Below, in pieces: positions 8,708 to 18,809 of a stretch of DNA of 64,000 nucleotides. Numbering within the stretch: the stretch's first letter is position 1; each line of letters opens with the position of its first letter. The position numbers were made by a program, and so were the translations under genes. Location of the stretch: NCBI RefSeq assembly GCF_002929305.1, contig NZ_PJIO01000002.1:1-64000 (forward strand), written 5' to 3'. Origin of the DNA: Arthrobacter sp. GMC3. GTDB lineage: Bacteria > Actinomycetota > Actinomycetes > Actinomycetales > Micrococcaceae. The notes below the pieces were generated by a model that saw only the letters and a program-made list of their open reading frames with translations, was not told where the DNA came from and did not search any database.

Positions 8708-9883
8708 TTGAACTTTGTTGAAGAAGCCAGAATCATCCATCCAGGCCTGCGCGAGCTGCGCCGGTCATTGCACCGGGACCCTGAAGTGGGTTTGGACTTG
8801 CCCCGAACGCAGGCAAAGGTACTTGCGGCACTCGAAGGCCTGGGACTGGAGATCACACTAGGCACGCGGACCACCTCAATAACGGCCGTGCTCCGCGGTG
8901 TTTCCCCCGGCCCCACCGTGCTGCTGCGCGGGGACATGGACGCATTGCCGGTCATTGAAGAGACCAGTCTGGAGTACGCCTCGGGTAACAATGCCATGCA
9001 CGCCTGCGGCCACGATCTGCACACGGCCGGCTTGGTCGGTGCCGCCCAACTCCTTGCGGCCCACCGCGAGGACCTCAAAGGGACCATCGTTTTCATGTTC
9101 CAGCCGGGCGAAGAGGGCTTTGACGGCGCCAAGGTCATGATCGAAGAAGGAATCCTTGAAATAGCCGGCAAACCCGACGCCGCCTACGGCTTGCATGTCA
9201 TGCCAGGAGCACCTGGCGTGTTTGCCACCAAGCCCGGCCCGGTCATGTCCGGCGCCAGCGAGTTGAGAATCACCGTCCACGGCGAGGGAGGGCACGGCTC
9301 GGCCCCAGCGAATGCGCGCAACCCGGTGGCCGTGGTGGGTGTTCTGGTAGGCGAGTTGCAGTCCCTGGTGAACCGCCGGTTCTCCGTGTTCGAGCCCCTC
9401 ATCCTGACCGTGACACAAATTCGCGGGAGCGACGCCGTCAACGTCATCCCCGGAACGGCCATGCTGGCTGCGACGGTGCGCAGTTTTGCTGCCGACACCG
9501 TTGACAGACTGCGCGAGGAGGTCACTGAACTCGCCAATGGGATGGCCGCAGCCCACGGCTGCACCGCAGAAGTGGACATTAAGTCCACCTTTCCCGTCAC
9601 CATGAACGACGACGCTGAGACGGCTGCGGCACTTGGTGTCCTGTCCAAGACTTTTGGTGCCCAACGGGTGCACGTGCTGACGGACCCGGTCACGGCCTCC
9701 GAGGACTTCTCGCACGTACTCGCAGAGGTTCCGGGGGCGTTCGTGTTCTTGTCAGCATCACCTGCCGGGCTGGAAAACCCCGCCTACAACCATTCCCCGA
9801 AGGTGCTTTTCAACGACGATGTGCTCGGAGACCAAGCCGCAGCGCTCGCCGAACTGGCCTGGGCAAGGATCCAGCGCGGATGA
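8708..9883 (+). CDS. M20 family amidohydrolase (N-acyl amino acid/hippurate type)
   Basis: A 391-aa M20D-type di-metal aminoacylase. The metal-binding motif HACGHDLHT lies at residues 98-106 (Cys100, His102, His105), with the catalytic Glu pair in QPGEEG (135-136) and the family motif RGDMDALPV at 74-82. It hydrolyses N-acyl amino acids such as hippurate or N-acetyl amino acids; the exact substrate is not deducible. The start is TTG at 8708 with AAAGGA ten bases upstream. It is a stand-alone gene divergent from jetA and converges with the nuclease-helicase gene 15 bp downstream. No signal peptide. Confidence 0.88.
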   Translation: MNFVEEARIIHPGLRELRRSLHRDPEVGLDLPRTQAKVLAALEGLGLEITLGTRTTSITAVLRGVSPGPTVLLRGDMDALPVIEETSLEYASGNNAMHACGHDLHTAGLVGAAQLLAAHREDLKGTIVFMFQPGEEGFDGAKVMIEEGILEIAGKPDAAYGLHVMPGAPGVFATKPGPVMSGASELRITVHGEGGHGSAPANARNPVAVVGVLVGELQSLVNRRFSVFEPLILTVTQIRGSDAVNVIPGTAMLAATVRSFAADTVDRLREEVTELANGMAAAHGCTAEVDIKSTFPVTMNDDAETAAALGVLSKTFGAQRVHVLTDPVTASEDFSHVLAEVPGAFVFLSASPAGLENPAYNHSPKVLFNDDVLGDQAAALAELAWARIQRG

Positions 9884-9898
9884 CGTGCCGGGCGGGTG

Positions 9899-12800
9899 TC
9901 AACGCCACTCACACAGTCCAATGAACGCGCCCAGTTCGGCCATGCCCGACGGTGTGGCCGGCATGAAGTTCGTCAACTCAGGGGACCGGATGATCACAGC
10001 CCGCCACTGCCCACGGGAAATTGCCACATTGATGCGGTTCCGGTTCAGCAGGAACTCCATGCCCCGCGGGGCTCCGGAGGGATCGGCGCAGGCCATGCTC
10101 ACGATGACAACGGGGGCTTCCTGCCCCTGAAACTTGTCCACCGTGCCTACCTTTACCTCCGGCAGCCCGGCCGAATCCAGGACCCCACGTACCAGGTGGA
10201 CCTGAGCGTTGTAGGCGGCAACGACCAGGAAATCCTCCTGTCCCAAGGGCCGGGGTTCCTGGCCCGGTCCCGGCGTCCACGCCAACCCAAGCTGATCCCT
10301 GATTTGCTGCGCCACCGCGGTGGCTTCCTCCGGGGACGACTGTTTGTTTTCCCGTTCGCTCCCGGCGGCTTGCGGCACGAGGATAGTTTCGACACCAGCT
10401 GGCTTGCCTGCCAAGTGACGCAGGGACGCGGCCGGCGCTGATTCCAGCTTGCCCTCGTAGCTTAGCCGCGACACCGCCCCGCACAGCGCGGGGTGCATAC
10501 GCCACGAATCGGCAAGGAAGTACCCCATTTCGGGCGGCAAGGTGGGATGACCGGCCGACAACCAACCCAAAGCTGACTCATCCACCGGAACAGGGTGGGA
10601 ACCCTGGGTGACCTGGGGTAGTTGTTGCGGGTCGCCCAGCAGCAACAAGCGCCGGGCGGATTGTGCGACAGCTAAGGTGTTGGCCAGCGAATACTGTCCG
10701 GCCTCATCGATGACCAGCAAATCCAACGAACCGGCCGGCACATTGGCGCCCGTCATGGTCCACGCGGTGCCGCCGATCAATGCTCCCTCCGCCGAACTCA
10801 ACAGCCTGCCGAACTGCTTGTCATCGGTGATCTCCCACGGCACATCGTGCGGCGTGGCAAGTTTCTTTCCGACCCTTGTTGGGTCCACGCCGGCCTTGTC
10901 GATGGCAGCCCGCAGCATGTTCTCCACGACGGCATGCGACTGGCCCACCACACCAACCTTCCAGCCCTGCGCCACCAGATTTGCGATGACATGGGAGCCC
11001 ACATGGGTTTTGCCGGTTCCGGGCGGCCCCTGCACCGCGAGGTAGGAATGGTCCAGCTCCAGCACGGCCGCAGTGATGGCGCCGACGTAGTCGGCCCGAT
11101 CCTCGCCGTCGTCGCCTTGACGGAGGACGACGGCGGGCAGGCTTGTGCCGTTGGCTAACCTGGGCGCGGCCTTGCGAAGGATTTCCACGCCCGGATGCAT
11201 GGGAAGGTGCGGAAGGGAGCCGCCCACGGTGTCTGCCAGGGCGGTCAGGGCGGCCTTGAGCGACTTTGAATTGATGGGCTGGTCGGGGGTCAGTGCCAGG
11301 GGGAATTGGCTGTGCGCGGGCATCTTCTTGGAGACCTTTTCCTTCACCACAAGAATGGTGAGCTCCGGGGAGTCCGGGGCTGAAATGTTCTCCACGATGG
11401 TCATGTTGAAGTCGCCGCCACGTCCCAGTTTGCTGGCCGCCGTCTCGTCAAAGCCATCCGGCAGGGGCGCATCAAACATGCCAAACCACGAGGTGCCGGG
11501 GCGGAAATCGGAGCCCTCGGTGGCGTCCCCGGTCAGCCGCAGTGTCCTGACTTCGTTGGAACGAGGCGTTGGTTTGACCCAGTCCTCGATGATTTCGGCG
11601 GTACGCACCACGAAGATGTTGCGTTCGGTCGGCCAGTCGTCCACGCTCCGGTCCAGCCGGTCGAAGTGCCCCCACCAGAACTGTTTGTCTTCGCGGCGGT
11701 GATAGCTGGCGGCGGCGGACACCATAGCGATGGCGTTCTCATCGGGGGTGAGTTTGTGGTCTTTCTCGGCTCGAAGCTCGCCGATGTAGGCGTCCAGCTT
11801 CGCCTCACCGGGGCCGGGCTCATAGGCGTTCGCGGGCGCGGCGGTGCCCTCTAGCTGGTGTTGTTTGCCGCTGCCCTCGGTCCAGGTGTCCACCACGGTG
11901 GCTGCGCCGATCTCTATCAGCCAGTCCCTCAGACGCATCGTGGAGAGGCAGTCGTACTCGTTGTAGGCGCTGATGGAGGCCAGAATCGTTTCAGCCTCGG
12001 CGGCCTTGGCCGCATCCCCAGCCAGTCCGGCGTCGCGCGCGGCACAGTAGTCGGCGTAGGCCACCACGGAGGCGCCAGCGTTTGTTACCTCGCCCTTACG
12101 CGCGTCCGACATGTAGAACGGCTCCAACTTCTTGATGGAGTACGACGCCTCGGATATCCGCACCGACTGCCGAACGGTGTCCAACAGGTCCACGAGCAGG
12201 CCGGCGCGCAACCAATCGTCCACCGTGTCCTCGGCGGCCTTGTCGCCGTGCAGGATCGCCAGATTGCGCAGGGCGGATTTCTCATACGGCGCGTAGTGAT
12301 AGACGTGCATGTCTGGGTGTGCCGCCCGCCGTTGTTCCACATAGGCGAGGAAGTCCAGGAAAGCCTGCCGTTCCTGGGCTCGCGAATGCGCCCAGAACGG
12401 CACGAACGCTTCCTTGGTTCCGGGCTCAGCGCCGGGGGCAGGGGTCTCGATGGATCCGAAGAGGTACTCGATGCCCCATTTTTCCGTGGCCGGGTCCTGC
12501 CAGAGGGGATCGCCCTCAAAATCAAAGAAGATGTCGCCATCGCTTGGTGCGGGCAGGCGGCTAGTACTTTCGCGCAGCACCTTGTAGCTGACCTGGTGGG
12601 CGTTGGGCCCCTCGCCAGCCGTGGCTGTGCCGTCCACCGCTTCCTTGCCCAGTTGCATGCGGGCCTGGCTGCGCAGCCGGGACAACGGCCCGGTGGCCGT
12701 TGTCACTGGCATCGAGGCGAGTGCATCGACTGTGGTGATGTTTTGGGCCAGTAGCTTACGGCGCACCGATCCGCTCATGCCGTTGACCAGCAACAAGTCC

Positions 12801-13534
12801 TGGTTCAGGCGGACCTGCTCGGAACAGTAGTCGCAGCGGCCGCAGTAGCTGAGGCCGTCCTGCATCCACTTGACCGTTTCAGTCTGGGCCCTGTGCCCGG
12901 AGGTGAGTGCCAGAAAGTTCCGACGCCGTTCGCGGAAGACCGGAAGGAGATCGGCCATGGGGTGGTTGCTTTCGCTGCGGTCACCGAGCATCAGCGTTGT
13001 CACCGCGGCCACGGGAATCCCATATTTTTCCAACTGGTCCCCGTACGCGGCCAATTGCAGCAGTGCGCTGACCCTGGCATGGCGGGCCAACTTGGTGTCC
13101 CACACGGCATACGAACCATCGCTTTGCCTGATCAGGAAGTCGGCGAAACCCACCAAGGAGCCGTCAAAGAACGTGGCCTGGAAGACGACGTCGGCTCCGC
13201 CCCGCAGCGCCGCGAGCGTCTCCTCCCGCTTGGATTCCAGACCGTCCCTGCTTGGCGCCGTGCGCTCGAGAATCTTCACCCCGCGCCCGGTTGCCGGGTT
13301 CCACGGGCCGTGCTCGGCCGTGAGTTCGTGAAGAATCTTATGCTCAAAGGCGTCCCCCAGTTCGGAGGCTCGTTTGAGCATGGCGTCCTCGGGGAAGGCT
13401 GGCTTCGGTGCCCTGCCAAGTTTCGTGTCCAAGATCCGCAGGGTGCGGTACTGGCACTCGCTGGCAACCACCAGGTCGGATGCTGAAAAGATCAGCGGCG
13501 CGTCGCCACCTGCGGGGGAGTCAAGCAAAAACAC
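9899..13534 (-). CDS. RecB-like Fe-S nuclease / DEDD exonuclease / SF1 helicase fusion (TM0106 family)
   Basis: A 1211-aa three-part DNA or RNA processing enzyme. The N-terminal RecB-like nuclease has GFADF, VWDTK (D-x-K) and QLAAYGDQ motifs. A lone Cys near residue 27 and C-x2-C-x2-C at ~231-237 match the Fe-S staple of Cas4/AddB nucleases. The middle RNase_H_2-like domain has FFDFEGDPLW (~338) and YNEYDCLST (~525). The C-terminal UPF1/DNA2-type helicase has Walker A GPPGTGKT (~836), Walker B VIDEAGQ, GDPQQLPQ, DKFQGQEAP and NVAISRG. I chose GTG at 13534 because GGAAGG sits 7 bp upstream; a TTG at 13549 has no Shine-Dalgarno. Single gene; probably DNA repair or RNA/DNA quality control. Confidence 0.85.
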   Translation of the reverse strand: MFLLDSPAGGDAPLIFSASDLVVASECQYRTLRILDTKLGRAPKPAFPEDAMLKRASELGDAFEHKILHELTAEHGPWNPATGRGVKILERTAPSRDGLESKREETLAALRGGADVVFQATFFDGSLVGFADFLIRQSDGSYAVWDTKLARHARVSALLQLAAYGDQLEKYGIPVAAVTTLMLGDRSESNHPMADLLPVFRERRRNFLALTSGHRAQTETVKWMQDGLSYCGRCDYCSEQVRLNQDLLLVNGMSGSVRRKLLAQNITTVDALASMPVTTATGPLSRLRSQARMQLGKEAVDGTATAGEGPNAHQVSYKVLRESTSRLPAPSDGDIFFDFEGDPLWQDPATEKWGIEYLFGSIETPAPGAEPGTKEAFVPFWAHSRAQERQAFLDFLAYVEQRRAAHPDMHVYHYAPYEKSALRNLAILHGDKAAEDTVDDWLRAGLLVDLLDTVRQSVRISEASYSIKKLEPFYMSDARKGEVTNAGASVVAYADYCAARDAGLAGDAAKAAEAETILASISAYNEYDCLSTMRLRDWLIEIGAATVVDTWTEGSGKQHQLEGTAAPANAYEPGPGEAKLDAYIGELRAEKDHKLTPDENAIAMVSAAASYHRREDKQFWWGHFDRLDRSVDDWPTERNIFVVRTAEIIEDWVKPTPRSNEVRTLRLTGDATEGSDFRPGTSWFGMFDAPLPDGFDETAASKLGRGGDFNMTIVENISAPDSPELTILVVKEKVSKKMPAHSQFPLALTPDQPINSKSLKAALTALADTVGGSLPHLPMHPGVEILRKAAPRLANGTSLPAVVLRQGDDGEDRADYVGAITAAVLELDHSYLAVQGPPGTGKTHVGSHVIANLVAQGWKVGVVGQSHAVVENMLRAAIDKAGVDPTRVGKKLATPHDVPWEITDDKQFGRLLSSAEGALIGGTAWTMTGANVPAGSLDLLVIDEAGQYSLANTLAVAQSARRLLLLGDPQQLPQVTQGSHPVPVDESALGWLSAGHPTLPPEMGYFLADSWRMHPALCGAVSRLSYEGKLESAPAASLRHLAGKPAGVETILVPQAAGSERENKQSSPEEATAVAQQIRDQLGLAWTPGPGQEPRPLGQEDFLVVAAYNAQVHLVRGVLDSAGLPEVKVGTVDKFQGQEAPVVIVSMACADPSGAPRGMEFLLNRNRINVAISRGQWRAVIIRSPELTNFMPATPSGMAELGAFIGLCEWR

Positions 13535-13674
13535 GTCGGAGCCTTCCAATGGGGAGGGTGCAGTCCCTTGAATCTAGCAAGGGGTACCGACAATTCAGGT
13601 TTCGGTTGAGCCCGCGGTGGCATGATGGGAGCAAAGGTCCGGATTTCACCATGCCCAAACCCTTCGGAGTTGCC

Positions 13675-15162
13675 ATGCCCACGTTCAGCTACACCACAGC
13701 CCTTCCCTTTCCGCGGGCCGAGGTTTTCGCATGGTTCACCCGGCCCGGCGCCTTGGTGCGACTCACGCCGTCGTTCTTTGGAAAGGTGCTGGCGGAGTCC
13801 AGTCACGGCATCAACCCAGGCTCGACGGCGTCCATGGGCGTGGGTGCGCCCGGCGGCTTGGGCATGTGGCTGGGGGCGGCAACGGGGACCGCCCACGGCC
13901 TGCTGCCACAAGCTTTGAGTGGGCTACGGTCGATCCGTCCCGAGCTGCGGTGGGATGCACTCCACACGGAGCTGGTGCCAGGCGAGAAGTTCACGGATGT
14001 CATGACCAACGGCCCCCTGACCAGCTGGACGCACCACCACACCTTTGCCGACGGGAGGGCCCAGGGCAGCACCGTCATGACGGACACCGTGAACTATGAG
14101 CTGCCCGCGGTGGCTGCGGGACACTGGGCGAGGCAGCGCTTTGAGGCCGAGTTGGGTCGAATGTTTGCTTTCCGGGAAAGGCAACTGCTGGGGGACCTGG
14201 CATTCCATGCCAGCCACGACGGAGACGCCCGCACCATTGCAGTGACGGGAGCCTCCGGACTGGTTGGCTCGCAGCTGTGTGCCCTGTTGACCGGGGGCGG
14301 ACATACCGTCCTGAAGCTGGTGCGTCGGCCGCCACGCAATGCATCGGAGATCTTTTGGGACCCCGCCACTGGGACCTTGGACGCCGCTTCCCTGGCCGCC
14401 TGCGACGCTGTCATTCACCTGGCGGGGCACACCATTGGTGGAAGATTTACGGCCAAGAACAAGGACGCGATCTACCGCAGCCGTATCCAGGGCACCGGGC
14501 TGCTAGCCGAAAAGTTGGCTTTGCTTGCTGCCGACGGACGGCAACGGGTGATGGTCTCCGGATCCGCCGTGGGGTACTACGGTGCATCCCCCCACGGGCC
14601 CGGCGGGCACCACGATGGCCACGATTCCCGGGCGCTGGAAGAGTCCGATCCGGCAGGCTCAGACTTTTTGGCACAAGTGTGCCGTGATTGGGAGGCGGCG
14701 TGTAGGCCGGCGGCCGACGCGGGGCTTCGGGTTGTCAACGTCCGCACGGGTCTGGTGCTGTCTGCCGCAGGAGGTGTGCTTCAAACACTTCTGCCCCTAT
14801 ACCTGGCTGGGGTTGGCGGACCCTTGGGGAAGGACCAGTGGCAGAGCTGGGTTGGGATTGATGACATCGCCGGGATCTTCGCCCACGCGGCCCTGACCCC
14901 CTCCTTGCAAGGACCTGTCAATGGGGTGGCGCCGCACCCTGTCACGGCCGAACAATTCGCTCACACCCTAGGTGCCGTGCTGCACAGGCCCGCGCGGCTA
15001 AAAGTGCCCGCGGCGGGGCCAGTCCTGTTGCTGGGGAAGGAAGGTGCCGCAGAGCTTGCACTGGCCAGCCAGCGGGTTTCCTGCGCCAAGGTTGTGACCA
15101 GCGGCTACGAGTTCAGGAACGAGTCGCTAGATGCGGCCCTCAAGCACATTCTGGGCGCCTGA
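13675..15162 (+). CDS. TIGR01777 family NAD(P)-dependent epimerase with N-terminal SRPBCC domain
   Basis: A 495-aa two-domain protein. Residues ~1-165 form an SRPBCC (START/Bet v1-like) lipid-binding domain, beginning PTFSYTTALPFPRAEVFAWF. Residues ~180-495 are a YfcH/SulA-type short-chain epimerase with the nucleotide-binding motif VTGASGLVGSQL and a family-typical RVMVSGSAVGYYG segment. Its biological substrate is unknown in the family. The start at 13675 has GGAG six bases upstream; an in-frame ATG at 13651 is possible. It is divergent from the nuclease-helicase and converges on the MFS gene. Confidence 0.85.
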   Translation: MPTFSYTTALPFPRAEVFAWFTRPGALVRLTPSFFGKVLAESSHGINPGSTASMGVGAPGGLGMWLGAATGTAHGLLPQALSGLRSIRPELRWDALHTELVPGEKFTDVMTNGPLTSWTHHHTFADGRAQGSTVMTDTVNYELPAVAAGHWARQRFEAELGRMFAFRERQLLGDLAFHASHDGDARTIAVTGASGLVGSQLCALLTGGGHTVLKLVRRPPRNASEIFWDPATGTLDAASLAACDAVIHLAGHTIGGRFTAKNKDAIYRSRIQGTGLLAEKLALLAADGRQRVMVSGSAVGYYGASPHGPGGHHDGHDSRALEESDPAGSDFLAQVCRDWEAACRPAADAGLRVVNVRTGLVLSAAGGVLQTLLPLYLAGVGGPLGKDQWQSWVGIDDIAGIFAHAALTPSLQGPVNGVAPHPVTAEQFAHTLGAVLHRPARLKVPAAGPVLLLGKEGAAELALASQRVSCAKVVTSGYEFRNESLDAALKHILGA

Positions 15163-15263
15163 GGCTTCCCCTATGCGTCGGACTCGGCACGGGTTCGGCG
15201 CCAGTGACCAAGATGCGCGAAACTCGTTGCGGGTCGAGTGCGGCAAGTTCGCTAACGGTGCAC

Positions 15264-16577
15264 TCAGGCCGCGGTGTCCTGGTTTGCGGGGGTGGTAAGC
15301 GGGCTCCGGAAGGCCCGCACGGCCAGGATGACGATGGGGATCAGGACTATCAGGGCCACGATATTCACCCAGCGGAAGCCGCCCGCCGTGAGCACCGGCC
15401 CGGCCACGGCGGCCATACCAGCGGCGCCAAAGTTCATCATCATGTCACTGGCGCCCTGCAGCGGAACCCGGATTTCCTGGGGTGCGGAGGCGCTGAGCAG
15501 GGACGATCCACCGATGAGGCACGCGGACCAGCCCAGCCCCAAGGTGGTGAGTGCTATCGACATGAATAGGGGATCGCTGCTGTCCGAGACCAGGGCGCCG
15601 AGGATGATCGCCGCCAAGAAGATGACACATCCGGCCAGGACCACCCGCAGCGCGCCAAGCTTATCCACCAGCCAGCCGAACACGGGGCTCGCCGCATACA
15701 TCCCCACAATGTGCAGGCTGATCACCAGGCCGATGATCTCCAGGGAATGCCCGTGCGCGTTCATGGACACCGGCGTCATGACCATCACGCCCACCATAAT
15801 CATGTGCCCGCCGGTCACCGCGGCAAGCGCGGCCAGCGCTCGCGGGCTCCTTGCGGCGATGCGCAGCGCTGTCCAAGCGCCGGGTCCCTTTTCCTTCTTC
15901 CCCGCCTGGGCAGGGGCGACAGCGTCATCCGCCACCGCCGAAGGTGCCGGCTTGGGTGCCCCCAGAAAGAAGGTGGCGATTACCAAGGCAGCCGTGACAA
16001 ACGCGACCAGGGAAAAGATGAACGGACCGGAGAGCGGCACCATCTCGAGGCTGATGCCCAGCTGGCGACCTGGCTCGGAAAGGTTGGGGCCGGCCACCGA
16101 TCCCACGGTGGTGGCCCAGATGACGATCGCCATGGCCCGGCCAGCCTTCTCCGGGGCCACGCCGTCCACCGCCGCATACCGGGCCTGAAGCCCCGAAGCG
16201 CTGGCGGCGCCAAAGAACAGCATGCCAACTGCCATCAACCAGAACTGGCCAAGGCTCGCGGCGAGCAGGACCAGCACCGCGCCCAAGGCTCCCAGGGCAA
16301 ACCCGGTGCTCAACGCCCAGCGGCGCCCCGCCCGGACGGCAAGATTGGCCAACGGCACCGCCACCAGCCCGGCACCCAAGGTGGAGGCCGTCTGCACAAA
16401 ACCGGAGGCCGCCGTGGTGCCCGCCAGCTGCGCGGCAAGAATACCGCCCACGGAGATCCCCGACGCCACGCCCACGCCCGAGAGGAGCTGGCCGATCACC
16501 AACACCAGCTGGTTGCGGCGCTGGCGCGAACGCTGTGTGGTTTTCTCACGGGACTGCAGGGCTGCGGGGGTGCTCAT
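15264..16577 (-). CDS. MFS transporter
   Basis: A 437-aa major facilitator with 12 predicted membrane helices split by a basic cytoplasmic loop (~residues 200-235, APKPAPSAVADD then KKEKGPG). The start at 16577 is chosen because CAAGGAG lies just upstream; an open upstream extension of 27 codons is arginine- and proline-rich and unlikely to be translated. Substrate unknown, probably efflux. Divergent from the C-S lyase gene 104 bp away. Confidence 0.85.
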   Translation of the reverse strand: MSTPAALQSREKTTQRSRQRRNQLVLVIGQLLSGVGVASGISVGGILAAQLAGTTAASGFVQTASTLGAGLVAVPLANLAVRAGRRWALSTGFALGALGAVLVLLAASLGQFWLMAVGMLFFGAASASGLQARYAAVDGVAPEKAGRAMAIVIWATTVGSVAGPNLSEPGRQLGISLEMVPLSGPFIFSLVAFVTAALVIATFFLGAPKPAPSAVADDAVAPAQAGKKEKGPGAWTALRIAARSPRALAALAAVTGGHMIMVGVMVMTPVSMNAHGHSLEIIGLVISLHIVGMYAASPVFGWLVDKLGALRVVLAGCVIFLAAIILGALVSDSSDPLFMSIALTTLGLGWSACLIGGSSLLSASAPQEIRVPLQGASDMMMNFGAAGMAAVAGPVLTAGGFRWVNIVALIVLIPIVILAVRAFRSPLTTPANQDTAA

Positions 16578-16681
16578 GGACTCCTTGCGGCGAAGACGGG
16601 GCCGCGGATCGGGGACTGTGGGACGATGTGGCCTAAGGAAAAGCAGAGCCATAGACAAGTGTGACAGAGGAGCGGCCCGCT

Positions 16682-17869
16682 ATGACAGAGACGTCCGGAA
16701 CCGGCAAGGGAACGGCAGAAGAACTATTTGACGCCATCACGGCCGGAGAGTTGCACGCCGTGGGCTCCCTGAAATGGACCAGATTTGGGCAGCAATTACC
16801 GGCGTGGGTGGCGGAGATGGATTTCGGCATGGCAGGGCCCGTTACCGATGCCCTGCAGGATGCCGTGGGGCGCGGATTGGTAGGATATTTGCCGGATCAT
16901 CTAATGACCGCCATGGGTTCAGCGTGCCGCAACTTCATGCTGGCCCGCCACAGTTGGGATGTCCCGGCGGACTGGATCCGCCCTGTGGCCGATGTCCTGA
17001 CGGCACTGGAGTGCACCGTCAATCACTTCAGCGCACCGAATGCGAAGATTGTGGTCCTCACCCCCGCCTACATGCCGTTCCTTGAACTGCCGCCAATCTA
17101 CGGGCGCGAACTGGTCGAAGTGCCCATGATCGCTGCTGCGGCATCCTGGGAGCTGGACTTCGACGCTCTGGACGCCGCGTTGTCAGGTGGAGGCCTGCTG
17201 GTCTTGTGTAACCCGCACAACCCCGTGGGCAAGGTGTACAGCCGCGCCGAACTGCTGCGCATCAGTGAGATTGTTGCCCGGAGCGGTGCCCGGGTTTTCT
17301 CGGATGAGATCCATGCGCCCTTGGTCTACGACGGCGGCACCCACGTTCCGTACGCATCCGTCAGTGCCGTTGTGGCGAGCCACACTGTGAGTGCCACATC
17401 GGCGTCGAAGGCGTGGAACCTCGCGGGACTCAAGGCCGCCCAAATGATCTTCTCCAACGCCGCCGACCGTGAGCACTGGGCGGGTGTGAGCCACTTTGTG
17501 GAACATGGGGCCAGCACCCTGGGTGTGGTGGCGAACATTGCCGCGTACTCCAACGGCGGGCCGTGGCTTGCACAGGTCCTGGACTACCTGGACGGAAGCC
17601 GGCAGCTGCTGGCCGAGTTAGTGGCCACGCATTTGCCCGGGGCGCGGGTTCTGGTGCCGGAAGGGACCTACCTGGCCTTCATCGATTGCTCCGCACTGAG
17701 GCTGGGCGGTTCCTTGGCCGATTTCTTCCACGAAAATGCTGGTGTGGCGTTGGTCGACGGTGCCGCGTGCGGCGAGCCAGGCAAGGGCTTTGTGCGGCTC
17801 AACTTCGCCACACCCCGGCCACTCTTGCGAGAGATTCTTGAGAAGATGGGGGCCGCCGTGGCGGCCTAG
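16682..17869 (+). CDS. MalY/PatB-type PLP-dependent C-S lyase / aminotransferase
   Basis: A 395-aa fold-type I PLP enzyme. The Schiff-base lysine is K243 (SATSASKAWNLAG), with CNPHNPVGK (177-185) and FSDEIHAPLVY (D208) completing the cofactor site. This pattern is typical of MalY/PatB cystathionine beta-lyases rather than ordinary aspartate aminotransferases. The likely reaction is beta-elimination of cystathionine or cysteine conjugates to pyruvate, ammonia and a thiol. The ATG at 16682 is preceded by GAGGAG; a GTG at 16661 in frame is less likely. It converges with lysG 18 bp downstream. Confidence 0.85.
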   Translation: MTETSGTGKGTAEELFDAITAGELHAVGSLKWTRFGQQLPAWVAEMDFGMAGPVTDALQDAVGRGLVGYLPDHLMTAMGSACRNFMLARHSWDVPADWIRPVADVLTALECTVNHFSAPNAKIVVLTPAYMPFLELPPIYGRELVEVPMIAAAASWELDFDALDAALSGGGLLVLCNPHNPVGKVYSRAELLRISEIVARSGARVFSDEIHAPLVYDGGTHVPYASVSAVVASHTVSATSASKAWNLAGLKAAQMIFSNAADREHWAGVSHFVEHGASTLGVVANIAAYSNGGPWLAQVLDYLDGSRQLLAELVATHLPGARVLVPEGTYLAFIDCSALRLGGSLADFFHENAGVALVDGAACGEPGKGFVRLNFATPRPLLREILEKMGAAVAA

Positions 17870-17887
17870 TCGAGCGAGCCGCTGCGG

Positions 17888-18775
17888 CTAGGAAAGTGCG
17901 GTGGCCGCTGCCGTGGTAACAGCGGCGCTGAGGAGGTCCAGCGCCGTGGACTGTATCCTCCAGCGCTGCCAGAACAGTTCGATGTGCGAGAGATGGCCGG
18001 GGAGAAGTTCCACCAGATCGCCGGAGCGCAGCCCCGCGCGGCAATGTGCCTCCGGCATCAGGCCCCACCCCAGACCAAGCTGGACGGCCGCGGCAAATTG
18101 GATTGTGTCCGGGATGAAATGCTGTGCACCGGTCAGCGCTGAACCTGTCACGGTGGTGAAGAAGTTGCTTTGCAAGGTGTCCGTGCGGTCGAATTGCACG
18201 GCCGGCGCCGCGGCCAATAGCCCTGGGGTGAATCCTCCGGGGAACCAGCGGCGCATGAAGGGTGCAGACGCGACCGCGCGGTATCTCATGGCGCCTAGTG
18301 GAACAACGGAGCAGCCCTGAACGGGATCCGGTGTGGCGGTGACTGCCGCCATGGCCGCGCCGGAGCGCAGCAGGCTTGCCGAGTGCTGCTCATCCTCGCG
18401 CAGCACCTCAAAACTCAGCCCCGAGTCCGCCGGGATGATGGCCAGCGCTGGCATGAACCAGGTGGCCAGGGAATCGGCGTTGACCACCACGGTGATGGCC
18501 GTCCGGGCTGTTCCGGTCAGACCCAGCTCCGTGGCCGCATCGGACTCCAATTGCCGCAGCTGCCGTGCCAACCTGTGCACAATAACGCCGGCCGCAGTGG
18601 GCGAAATCGGGGCAGTTCGTTGCAGCAGAACCTGGCCGGCAGCCTGCTCAAGGGCCTTAATTCGCTGGGAAACGGCCGACGCGGTGACATGCAATTGCTG
18701 CGCCGCCGCTTCGAAGGTGCCGCATTCCAGGACCGCTAGAAAGGTGCGGAGCTGCTCGGTTTGAAAGTTCATCAT
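17888..18775 (-). CDS. lysG: LysR-family regulator LysG/ArgP
   Basis: A 295-aa LysR regulator of the ArgP/LysG group: HTH TFEAAAQQLHVTASAVSQRIKALE at residues ~21-44 and an effector-binding C-terminal domain. It is divergent from lysE across a 70-bp gap, the arrangement known from Corynebacterium glutamicum. There LysG activates lysE when intracellular lysine, arginine or histidine is high. Two tandem ATG codons are available at 18775 and 18772. Confidence 0.88.
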   Translation of the reverse strand: MMNFQTEQLRTFLAVLECGTFEAAAQQLHVTASAVSQRIKALEQAAGQVLLQRTAPISPTAAGVIVHRLARQLRQLESDAATELGLTGTARTAITVVVNADSLATWFMPALAIIPADSGLSFEVLREDEQHSASLLRSGAAMAAVTATPDPVQGCSVVPLGAMRYRAVASAPFMRRWFPGGFTPGLLAAAPAVQFDRTDTLQSNFFTTVTGSALTGAQHFIPDTIQFAAAVQLGLGWGLMPEAHCRAGLRSGDLVELLPGHLSHIELFWQRWRIQSTALDLLSAAVTTAAATALS

Positions 18776-18809
18776 TAGAATCCCTTAGGTATACGTAAAA
18801 TAATTAGCT

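Noticed and set aside
15711-16664. A 317-codon plus-strand frame opposite the MFS gene.
   Set aside because: Antisense to a clear 12-helix transporter; the translation is His/Arg-rich and low in hydrophobic structure.
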